Source: Gerris lacustris (lineage: Eukaryota; Arthropoda; Insecta; Hemiptera; Gerridae). Taken from it: a DNA stretch of 64,000 nt. The stretch covers positions 38,030,205-38,094,204 of the forward strand of contig OX578276.1 of the NCBI GenBank assembly GCA_951217055.1, given 5' to 3'. Shown here piece after piece: positions 20,874 through 30,845 of the stretch; within the stretch, counting starts at the first letter, position 1; each line of letters opens with the position of its first letter. The translations under genes were made by a program, and so were the position numbers. Under the pieces are notes generated by a model. That model was not told where the DNA came from. It did no database searches and saw only the letters and a program-made list of their open reading frames with translations.

Positions 20874-23800
20874 CTAAATATTTAAAATAAATTAATATTA
20901 GTTAGCATACGCATAAACAAAATTTGTAAATTAAATTGAGGTGATCTGATATATTATATCTAAATTATAGTGGTGTATCAGTATACAGAGTACCTAAGTG
21001 TTACAGTATGAAACTATAAAAACTTATTCATAACAAATATCTTCATAAATCATCTCAAATATCATAACTTATTCATAATTTATAAAAATAAAGAAAAACA
21101 ATAACTAGTGGTTTAGTTATAGGAAGAAACTGAACATTTTCTAAAAAAAAAAAAATGATACGCCATTTGATAAATTAGTAGTTAAAAGTTACATTTTTCA
21201 AATCTTTGGTATATTTCCTATAAATAATGTTGCCTGTACTTTTTGTTAGCATGACCCGTTTATTTTTGTAAATGGCAATGATTCAATATTATCTTTTTAC
21301 TTTTGTTTTACTAAAATAATACTACCTTATACGTGTGTCCCAAGGAATATTTTTTTTTATTTTTGGATTTTCGAAAAAAAGTATGTAATTCTTTATAAAA
21401 ACTCCTGCTTGCTCTTAAATCTCTAAAAATGATAAAATTTTCTTAATTTTGTGTACAGGATGTTCTGTTTTTTGATAAATTCAAGAGTAAAACTATCCTT
21501 ATTTTTGATGGTATCGAAAAATACCATGTTTAATAAAAAAAAATAATGTAAAACAAAAACAAATGTTTAGAAAAGTGGTTCAGAATTGCAAAAAACGTAT
21601 AAATATTAATTTATTTTATGAAAAACAAAAAAAAAAAAAAAAATTACTTATAAATCAAATGATAAGCTAATGTAATAAATAAAATTTAAAAAAAAAAATA
21701 TCATCACAACAAGTAATTGATAATTCTAATCATAACATCAAATTAAGTATCATAAAAAATCAACAAAGTTAAAAAATGAAATAAAATAAATAATGATTCA
21801 AATGTTCAACACTTTTTTTCCTGAGTTAACATAATAAAATGTTTAAAAAACAAAATCAAGCAATTTAACAAACAACTGCAAATATTTGACATTAACCAAT
21901 TTGCTGATAATACAAAACTATTTGTTGTCGTTGTCATAGCAATTATCACACTTTTTTATTATAAAAATCCAAAGAGAACTATTTGTTGTAGTTAGCTAAT
22001 TGCTTAGTTGAATATGTTGAAGTCAGCACTTTTGTAATTATAATATAAATATAGTTAATGGATCTTTAGGTGTGAAAATGAAAACATTAATCCATTATTG
22101 TTTTAAGAGACGTTTCGACCCGTAATCATAAGGTCATCGTCAGTCTTTATTTCTAAAATGACTAAATAATCAGTCACATTAATGTCCTATGCTTACATAT
22201 GCTAATTTGATGAAAATTAACAATAACATTTTTGATCATATGATTAGTGTTAATGGTAATACTTACAATTTAGCTGTATGATGGAAATTAATCTCTATCT
22301 CTATAAGAGAGCGTCAATAATTATAACATTTACTTTAATTGCTTAGTTAGCTTATTTTTAGAGAACAAACTAAAATTTAATATTTCAGAAAATTAACTAT
22401 AATTCAATCATTTATAAAATAAATTAATATTTAATATTTATACTTTTTTTTGCAATTCTTAACCACTTTTCTAAATATTATTTATTTTGATGGACCATCA
22501 AAATAATATTTTTCGATACCACCAAAAATATAGGTAGTTTACTCTTGGTCATATTTTAAATTTTTCAAAAAAACAAAACAACCTGTACACAAAATCAAGA
22601 AAATTTTATTTTTAATTTTTTGAGGTTTAAGAGAAAGCAGTAGTTTTTATAAAGAATGATTTTTTTTTTAAATCCCAAAAATAAGAAAAATCTATTATGG
22701 GACACATTGTAAACTGTTGACACTGAAATACAACCACTACACAAAATATAATACAAATAGTGTAAGTGGCTTATAAATTATTATTAAAGAAAAAACTTTT
22801 TTTTTAATAAACTTTGACTCCCTGTATATCGAAATGGAAGGTTTGTTTGGGAAGGGATTTTTGTCATAAAAAAATCTTGTTCTTTTTTATTGGGAATGTA
22901 TACAGTTTCACGTAGTAACACTTACTCTGTTTAATTTAAATATTATTAATTAATAACTTATAACCCTCTATAATTTTTTGGCTGGGAACTTTAAAATAAA
23001 GTAATAAGGGCGCCAGAGAGGTGGAAATTCCTGTTTGAATTTCATTCCAATTCCACCGCTCGAAAGTATAAAAAAAATGTATGCAACTTTTACCTGGTCA
23101 GGCAGATAAAAAATTTAAAACAAAACAGTTCCAGAGTGGTTAAAAATGGTCCAAACCATCGGCAGCATTCAGTGGAGGCAGGGCGGGTTTCAACGCAAAA
23201 ATAACTCGATTAGCCAAATTAAAATGTATTAAATTCTTCTTTAAAACAAATTAATAAAACACTTCAAAAGGAAAAATGATAAAAGTTAACTTTAAATTAA
23301 AACCACTTTTCAATGGTCTTCAAGAACTCAAAATTGTGTGTGAAACTTCAAGTAATTACAAATAATTATTATAAAAAAATACGTGTCTAGCCTGCGAACA
23401 AAACCTTGAGCATTAGAACATGGAGCTAGTGGCAAGGGATGAAGCTTTGACCTAGACTAACTCGTGGGAGCTCGCACCCAGGTGAACTCCGACCCTTTAG
23501 AGTCCACGTTAAGATTAATCTAATTGAAACAATGCAAATATAAACAGTTCTACAAATTATAAAACTACTGCAATAATATATATATATTTTTATATCTATA
23601 TATATATTTTTATATTATTATATATATATATTAATATTTTAATCATAAACGTTCATTTACATAGCCTTCACCTTCACCACGTTACAAACTTCATATAAGT
23701 ACTATCATTACAGACTGTTCTTTAGTTTAAATCTATATTTAATCTATTGTATATAGAATATAGAAAATAAATGATATCATAAAAATTGGAAGCCACATAC
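20874..23800 (-). other. Putative 2.9 kb intron of the hAT gene
   Basis: The donor CAG/GTATGTGG (23799-23800) follows the BED exon and the acceptor TATTTAG (20874-20875) precedes the transposase exon, so both ends fit the GT-AG rule on the minus strand. The interval contains the foldback element at 21319-22725 and otherwise only AT-rich sequence, with small TATATT repeats near 23575-23630. Confidence 0.5.
21319..22725. mobile_element. Foldback element with ~0.3 kb terminal inverted repeats
   Basis: The left arm (about 21319-21625) and right arm (about 22415-22725) are reverse complements with scattered differences. Anchors are GTGTCCCA at both outer ends, TTCTTTATAAAAACT, TTTTGTGTACAGG, GGTATCGAAAAAT and GAATTGCAAAAAA. 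No ORF lies between. The internal 22075-22330 part shares GACGTTTCGACC-NTAATNAT...GTCATCNTCAGTCT and ATCTCTATAAGAGAG-like blocks with the element at 38086-38915. It is probably a non-autonomous DNA transposon. Confidence 0.7.
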
Positions 23801-24000
23801 CTGAACTATTATCTGCGATGCACTTTGAGGACGCACGGTGGTTGTTGTTCGCTGGGTTGGTACTTCAACTGTTGGATGCCTCGAAAGCAGATGCTTTTTT
23901 AAATTATAAATTGATGATTAGTACGATAATATTTTTTTGCATATATCACAAGATGCGGAACTTTCATCTATTATTGTAAAATGTTGCCACAGGGTACTAT
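23801..24000 (-). CDS. BED zinc-finger exon of the hAT transposase
   Basis: Encodes WQHFTIIDESSASCDICKK followed by LKKHLLSRHPTVEVPTQR: the aromatic residues, CxxC and HxxxxH of a BED finger, which binds the transposon ends. A frame disturbance (stop near ILSY) lies in the middle. The exon ends at a canonical GT donor that pairs with the acceptor at 20874. The N-terminal start was not found; sequence to 24214 shows nothing. Confidence 0.65.
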
Positions 24001-24213
24001 TTTTTTATTCATGATGAGCAAAAGACGAAGACGAAGGACACAACAAATGAAATATAAATTACTTAAACTTCAAAAAGGGTCGATATGAATGTATGCTGTA
24101 TGCTTTGAACTCGAAATTAGAATGAGGAGAGTGTAGAATGATTATGAAAAATTGTAATGTAGAATATGTTGTGGAGGGAGAACCTTTTTGTCGGTTTATG
24201 GTTTAGTTTAAGT

Positions 24214-24408
24214 TTAAGTGATCCAATTGTTTAAACCTGGATCATACTTAGCTAAAGTAGGGGCGGATGTCTTAAGTATTGTTAGCTTCTTAAATGCTTC
24301 TTCCTGAGGGTGAGACCATACCGATTCATTTTTCATGCTTAATAACTTTCTGAGAGGTAATATAATTTCCAACAAATTAGGCAAATACTTCAACAGCTGC
24401 ATAGCCAT
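24214..24408 (-). pseudogene. Gypsy-type RT/RNase H junction fragment
   Basis: 64 residues: LLKYLPNLLEIILPLRKLLS, HPQEEAFKKLTILKTSAPTL and KYDPGLN. This is the connection between RT and RNase H in Ty3/gypsy polyproteins. It lies directly against the BEL pol fragment but belongs to another superfamily. Confidence 0.7.
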
Positions 24409-24424
24409 TCCAAGGAAACTTCAG

Positions 24425-25740
24425 TACGACTCAGTACAGCATCCTTATCTTGTTAGTCGCGGGAGCTGCTCAAGAAAAGCCTTCCATCTGACTTGTAGAT
24501 TATGAGGGAACTGCTGATCCCAATCTATTCATAGCTTCCAGACCTCTTGTACAATAGCTTTAGCTCAAATGACAGCAGACCCTAAAAAACCTAGGGGGCC
24601 ATAAATACGCGAAACTGAGGCTAAAACGGCTCTTTTATTGAACTTGGTTTCTGGCAGACTAACCTCATAACTGAACACGTCCCCATTAGGGTCCCATTGG
24701 AGTCCAAGAATTTTTACCAGGTCTTGTCTTCTGGATCCTCAGTCCTACGAGGCTGGGTAACATTATTTTGACAGGGGTCTAAAACTTTCTCTAATAAAAG
24801 AGGGTGATTGTTTCACCCTTTTGCGTAAGTTTAATGACTTCCTCTTAGAGTTGTCAGGCTTCGTTCAACGAGTGTGCCCCTATCACTAGGTCATCAAAAT
24901 ACATGTGCTTTTGTACTGCTATTGCTGAATTAGGAACATTACTGCCTTCGTCGATCACAAGTTGCTTGATTGTTCTTAAGGCTAAATAAGGAGCATAATT
25001 CTGCAGGTATAGTGCATAGGTAATAGTGCACAGCTCGTATTCGTCCACCGAGCTTGTTGGGTTTCCGATCTCCACAAAATATGCTGGGATACCCGATCAG
25101 CAGGGTTTATCAAAATTTGCCGATGCATCTTGACTAAATCTACCGTGAAACAGAATTCGTATTGTCGAAAATTCAATACAATATTGACAGTACTGTTTTG
25201 TAACTTAGGCCCAGTACAAAGATTGTCTTTGAGAGAACCTAAGGTAGTTCATGCGCAGGCATAAAATACTACCCTTATTTTTGGTTTATCACCTTCCAGT
25301 TTAACTACACCATGAAGGGGTATTAGATAACTGCCAGGTGAGCTTAGCTTTTCTCCTGTGTCCTAGTTCCTCATATTCTCTTATTAACTCGGAATATAAG
25401 TGACGAAGCTCAGGATCTCGGCGGATTTTTCCCTCAATGTGGCCTAATATCTAAATGGCCATCCACCTAGAGTTAGGAAGTTCTAAGTTTGACCCTTTGA
25501 AGGGTCGCACCACATATCTTCCTGTAGGAAGCCGGCAGAGTTTGTTTAAAATGCTCCTCACAAGGTGGGTCATCTGGGTTACTAGGGTTGACATTGGTCG
25601 GCTCCTCTAAATCCCATAAACGCCGAAGATCGTCTTTTATATCAGTTTTTGTTTTTAATGAACCTGCTCTAGCGGTAGCGTACAAAACTTGAATTTCCTG
25701 AGCCGGGAAATATTCTACCTTAAATAACATATCCAAAAAT
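24425..25740 (-). pseudogene. BEL/Pao pol fragment (protease end to RT)
   Basis: From the right: 25473-25736 has DDLRRLWDLEEP and CEEHFKQTLPASY, the protease-RT linker. 24982-25176 has FTVDLVKMHRQILINP and QHILWRS. 24854-25075 has YELCTITYALYLQNYAPYLAL and YFDDLVIGAHSLNEA, where the catalytic YVDD/YxDD reads YFDD. 24425-24760 in broken frames has LGLQWDPNGDVFSYEVSLP-type sequence and IYGPLGFLG. This is typical BEL/Pao RT. Stops and frameshifts occur throughout. Gag is not adjacent; the BEL gag relics at 12.9 and 59 kb are separate. Confidence 0.75.
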
Positions 25741-25959
25741 GGTGCTAATTATTTTATTTGGCCTGGGATAATAGTAATAATATCGCCAGTCAACACATCG
25801 TAATATGAGTTAGTACCTAAAAAAAAAAGGCGATCGGACCTGGGTGCCAGAAGTACGGATCGGTAATATTATATCGCTCATAAGGAGCGCGACACGATTC
25901 CGATATCACAAAATTAGTAGCTCAGAGGTTATGCAATTAACTACTAAGTGCTAATTTTC

Positions 25960-26011
25960 GTGTTTTGAAATCGGGACATGAGGTCAACCTCATGTCCCGA
26001 TTTCAAAACAC
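25960..26011. repeat. Perfect 25-bp inverted repeat with 2-base spacer
   Basis: GTGTTTTGAAATCGGGACATGAGGT, a CA spacer, then its exact reverse complement. The sequence composition to the right (26012-26100) is GC-richer than to the left. Confidence 0.95.
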
Positions 26012-27300
26012 CTGGCGCACGGGCCTGAACGGGGTAAGCGTGCGCACTACCGGGGGATCGCGTCGCAGGCAAATTACGGGACTGACGTTGTCATCACGGT
26101 CGCCACTTCCTCTTTGTAGAGAAGGAAGAAACTCTATGCTCCCTTTTAATTTAATTACATTATTATTATTTATTTAATTGAAATTAAAATTCAAATATAT
26201 ATTTTTTTTTAGCCCCCGGGGATAAGTTTGTTGAACAACGGAGAGGGAAAGGTTGACTGAGGAAGAAGCCCAGGACCATGAGACGACGACGTAGGCAGTC
26301 TCACCGCCGGGGCAGATTTAGGGCAAACCATCTTTTATCTGGGTTTTTTATAAAATCTCGATTTGGCGGGGGCACATCCTTTACTGGAACCAACTCAGGG
26401 CAATTTGGACCCCCCTCTATTATTCTATTGAAGATACTTAGATGTATTAAATTAATTTTAATTGAAAGTTCATGACAAACTGAACCAGAAATAAAACTTT
26501 CACACCTCTACCGTAGTTCATAAGAGATATGAGCCTAAAGTTTTGTTATTTTGTCCCTGACTCACTCACTCACTCATCATATTTCTAAGGCATTTCTAAC
26601 AATCCTAGAAACTTGACATTTTATAATATATAGGTAGAGTTTACTGTACAAATAAAGGATAAATTAAAAAATCTGGTTTCTGTCCGAAATTGCTTTATAG
26701 AAAAACCGCCTATTCAAAATATTGTAAAAAACTTAAAAAATTGTAAACAGCGCCACTAGAGCTACCTAGTAGAGAACTTTAAAACTAAAAAGTGATGTTG
26801 AGGTTGATTTGACAGAATTTATTGACAGTTATCTTAAAGTGTAAACTTATTTACTCCATTTATTTAGTTCAATTTCCACACCCACTGACGAAGAAGTTAC
26901 ACGAAACATTAACATAAACAAAGAAAGATAAAAGACCCAAGAAGAATCTAACAAGAACAATGAATGAAAAAGGCAAGAACAATCAAACAAGAACAAAGAA
27001 AGAAATACGAAAAATTGTTTGGGGCAACGAAAAATTACTTACAAAAAGAAGTGAAATCCCAACAAAAACACTAGTGTAAAAAAAATATTGTCTCGCGTAA
27101 AAAGTTGTGTAAAAAAGATCATAGGTTTAGACAAGTCTCCCAATGTACGAGTAAGTTCTACTAGGTCTAATTTATCCAGTGCAAGTTCATGATGCTTGTC
27201 TGTCCCTCTCTCTTTCCTCTTTCCCAAACCACTCTACACCTTTAAATTTAAAAACATTTTCTGACTTGGCACACCCCAAACACATGGGAATGGGATGCAG
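26012..27300. other. No gene recognised
   Basis: 26012-26130 and 26210-26440 are islands of higher GC without recognisable protein; a short Arg-rich plus ORF at 26278-26475 has no support. 26480-27300 is AT-rich; a GCGCCACTAGAGCTACC motif lies near 26751. Confidence 0.4.
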
Positions 27301-27309
27301 GTTCCTCTT

Positions 27310-28920
27310 CTACAACAGTTGTCTCTGGCCCTTCGACGTCTTCCTGTTCGAATTTTTCATCCCAGCCTCAACTTCGATATCTTTTTCCAGTGTACTCTTG
27401 TTGGGAAATGCTCTCTTGTAGCTTGGGCCAAACATGGGAAAAGGACTCGAGTTCTTCTTTAAGCCTGGCTTTGTCAACACCGGGTAAAATTTCTCATACT
27501 TTTTCCAATGCTTGAGGAGGAATGGATTTAATTTCAGAAAATCTTTTTGGATCAATCCAGGAAAGGTCCAAGTACAAATTATTATGATTCATAAATATTT
27601 TTTCCATAACTTGAACAGCTGTGTCAACAACTATGAAAAACATAGTTGCATGTTCGTGTATGGCTTTTTCACCTGCTTGCCATATTCGTCAACCAATTCT
27701 TCGTAGCTTTGTCTGGAACAAGATTTTTTATACAGTTTAACTGTAATCCTTGACAATTCACTTACTCGTTTTCTGCATAGGACCATTACTCTACAGTAAA
27801 CATTTTCTGTGAGAATTCAGAAAGACTTACTGTCTGTATTATTATTTTTTTAATTTGTTGTGCGCATCGTTCCCTTGCGCTACTAAAAAAATTTTAAATG
27901 TTTTTATGTCTTCGGCAAATGGAACGACTGCAACACGAGCCATCTTGTTTTTACTTAAGTCATTAGCAGCCTGATGAGAAACTTCAAATTTCCAATTGGA
28001 GGCTATTAATAGAATGGTATTTTTTAACTCCTCTTGGAGTTGTTTGAAGTCTATGCCTGTGTGACAAAATTGTTTTTTACAAATTTGAGAAATTTCTATC
28101 TCATAACAGTCTTTTAAAGATGTTGATATATTCATTGCGTAACTAGGCGATTCATATTTACTATCAATACTGTACTTAGAAGCTTTTTTTTGTACCTTCA
28201 TCTAGGATGTCAAAATTCTGAGGTCTAAGTGCTTCTCACACAAGTTTTTTATATTCGGATTAATTATTTTTATTTCAATTAACAATTTACCCAGCTCCCT
28301 CATTTTCCTGGATACTAAATTAATTTGGTGTGGAGATTTATGAGTCTTTAAAAATCTTGCTCCGTAAGCGCAAATTAAATTATCTTTTTTAGCTTGAAGG
28401 GAAACATCATCTGCTCTCATCCTTGGGAAAACTGTTTTTTGGAAATCAAAATCGACGTTAGAAAGGTTATTTAAAATGAGATTTTGCGCCGAGCCTTAAG
28501 TAAATTTGCCACCATTTATTTCCCTTCTTTGGACACACCTCTGTCTGTGTAGCCACAATTGTTTTCTTCCATAAAAGCCAAGGCAATGCTTGTCCGCAAT
28601 TTTTATCAGTCCGTACTCTTTTGACATTTCCAATTGAACTATATAAATAATTTCCCTTTTTCCCTAATAACGAAAAAAGGGTATTTTCTTTGTTTGTCAT
28701 TCTTTAGTAGAGACAACATTTTTTGCACATCAATTTCTGTGCCATGATTTCTTATGACATGCCTTGTGAATTGCAGGACATGTGTCTCGCAGTAAAAACA
28801 AAAATCTCTACTTCTTTTACGCCTATTTATCTCCAACTTTACAATGCCTTCTCCATTTATTTCTGAAGCATTATTTTCACAAAATGATGTAGCACAGTCC
28901 ATTTGGTTAGGGGGTCCAAC
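27310..28920 (-). pseudogene. Crypton-like tyrosine recombinase gene, copy D
   Basis: Starts on the right with FCFYCETHVLQFTRHVIRNHG (C2H2 finger, about 28770) and IREKGNYLY, then in a shifted frame GRKQLWLHRQRC (second finger, about 28550). 28202-28420 has MRADDVSLQAKKDNLICAYG and HQINLVSRKMRELGKLL. 27842-28201 has SKYSIDSKYESPSYAMN and LSKNKMARVAVVPFAEDIK. 27680-27800 has LCRKRVSELSRI, after which homology fades by 27310. This is the same domain order as copy A (fingers, helical core, recombinase approach), but from a diverged subfamily. The catalytic C-terminus with RGKR and FYR was not found. At least four frameshifts. Confidence 0.6.
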
Positions 28921-29014
28921 CTCACGAAAGTATGGTAATTTTTTTCATTACTGCTTGAGGAACTGACGTCCGAAAAATTGCAGTCATCATCACTGCTGTT
29001 GGTGGAACCGTCTT

Positions 29015-29265
29015 CTTCCGGGTTGTATGTTGGATCCTCATCTGTGTCATCAAAATTAAGTGGTGATACTTAAGCCAGAGAGGGACTCATGTCAATGACA
29101 AGTAGTCACTGCTAGGCGCTTTGTCTTGGCCGGGGCTAAGAGTTCTATCCTTATCAATGTCTTTTCTTAGGTAGTATTGGGAGTCTTCTTCTCGTTGCAT
29201 ATTCTGATCTAAAAAAACAACATAATGTACCTAGCTGCAAAATTATAACAATTTTAAAAGTTACA
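29015..29265 (-). repeat. Acidic 5' exon region of copy D (first of two copies)
   Basis: A TTTTTTTAG acceptor near 29211 opens MQREEDSQYYLRKDIDKDR, and further on DDTDEDPTYNPEEDGSTNSS leads toward the finger exon. The block is about 85-90% matched by 30208-30460, including the acceptor and intron sequence. Stops are present in both. Confidence 0.5.
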
Positions 29266-29322
29266 ATTAATATACAACAATTTCAATAAGATGTCAGAGC
29301 GTGAAGTCTCACATAGAAAGGG

Positions 29323-29372
29323 TTTCGTTGGTATTCTAAACATAAAATTATTTATCGGTAGAATTTCAGTGT
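29323..29372. repeat. 47-bp dispersed repeat (partner at 63636-63682)
   Basis: TTCG-TGGTATTCTAAACATAAAATTATTTAT followed by AGAATTTCA, matched with three mismatches at 63.6 kb. Here it precedes GGTTCGATCCC, a B-box-like element (29390), so it may be part of a SINE. Confidence 0.6.
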
Positions 29373-29855
29373 GTGTAAGGGGTCCCTGGTTCGATCCCCC
29401 GGGGGTACAATGTTTTTTTGTTTTTTTTAATGAAATACACTCAAGACGTATTTTCTCTATGAGAAAATTAATTTTTTAAATGAAAATTACATTAAATAGA
29501 GAACAGTGGATCATGAAAAGAGGAAATGTGTAGACGCACGACGCACGGTTGAATAACTGGTAGTTAGATTTTCTAAGAAAAATGTATATTATAATATAAT
29601 AGAAGGATTAAATAAAGGCCTGAGGATGCCTCAAAGGAGGTGAAATATAGCCAGACATGGAGTAGCAATAAAATGTATTAATGCCCTATAGACCTAAGAA
29701 AGACTGAAGAATAAATTAGATTAAAGGGTAATACACTACGAATATGATGTTTTTTTTATCGCGGTAATTACGACAAGGTAATTAAAATAAACACGAAAGA
29801 TTTTTAAATAAAATTATAATTATTATTTACTACGGGAAACAGACAGTGAAAAATA

Positions 29856-29935
29856 CACTCCCGCGCCGTGATTTGAACCACGGGTCTCCTGTATTTCTAG
29901 TACAGATGCTCTGGCCAACTAAGCTACGCAGAAGA
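29856..29935 (-). mobile_element. tRNA-like SINE head
   Basis: On the minus strand GCGTAGCTTAGTTGGCCAGA (A box) is followed by a perfect 5-bp anticodon-type stem CTGTA/TACAG with a 7-base loop CTAGAAA, and CCGTG/CACGG enclosing GTTCAAAT (B-box region). The acceptor arm is absent, and the apparent AGA anticodon lacks the long variable arm of a Ser tRNA. It is a tRNA-derived SINE or pseudogene. Confidence 0.55.
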
Positions 29936-30207
29936 ATGATTTTTAACTGCCGTAATCGATAACTAGTCCCGAATCCAAGCTTTCAATATTCATATACATT
30001 TAGACAGTCAATATTTATGACATTAGAACTAAACCAAGAATTAACGCTTATAATTATAAAGTACTCAATTAGTACCTGTACCTTGTACAATCAATTCGAA
30101 ATTCAATTTTAAGTTTTTTGGTAGTTTTCATACTACGGAAAGTTTAAATAATTTGATTTAAATTATTTATCAATTAATATTGATTTATTATTTATTAAAT
30201 TATTTAT

Positions 30208-30460
30208 TATGTTGTGTATTGGATCCTCATCTGAGTCATCATTAAGTGTTGATGCTTCAGGCAAAGAAGGAGTCATGAAAAATTACAAGTAGTCACTGGT
30301 GGACTTTTTGTTTTGGTCGGGGCTGAAATTTCTATCCTTATCTTAGTCTTTTCTTAGGTAGTATTGGGAGTCTTCTTCTCGTAGCATACTCTGATCTGAA
30401 AAAACAACAAAATGTAACTAGCTGCAAAATTATAACAATTTTTAAAGTTAATTAATGAAT
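30208..30460 (-). repeat. Second copy of the copy D acidic exon region
   Basis: Direct repeat of 29015-29265, sharing GGATCCTCATCTG, AGTCACTG, TCTATCCTTATC and TTTTCTTAGGTAGTATTGGGAGTCTTCTTCTCG. It keeps the acceptor and part of the intron. It suggests exon-plus-intron duplication; 30461-30780 is AT-rich and shows nothing else. Confidence 0.75.
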
Positions 30461-30779
30461 AAATAAGCGTAAAAAGTCATATCTTTCCTCCACCTCTTTC
30501 ACTTTTCAAATAGGACCTCTATCTCCCCTTAAATTAAGTTACGGGACTGTGAGTTCTAGATTCTTGTTTTGCTGTTTTCAAGATTTTATTTTATTGGTGT
30601 TCAGTAATTGCTCAAATCATCAATTGTAGTTCGACTTATAGTTATAGAAAAAAATAGTAAATAACTAAAATGATATGACAATACATAAAAGATTTAGAAG
30701 AGGGGGTTTAAAACCCAGTATGTAGTTTTATAATTATGGATTAGGCATTAAATTAAATATAAAAGGCCGACCCTAATAC

Positions 30780-30780
<1 letters not shown>

Positions 30781-30842
<62 letters not shown>
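30781..30842 (-). repeat. Poly(A) tail of LINE (poly-T on plus strand)
   Basis: About 60 uninterrupted T, 65 bases beyond the end of the LINE RT ORF. It marks the 3' end of a poly(A)-tailed retrotransposon insertion. Confidence 0.85.

Positions 30843-30845
<3 letters not shown>

Noticed and set aside
29856..29935. Functional tRNA-Ser(AGA)
   Set aside because: No acceptor stem and no long variable arm.
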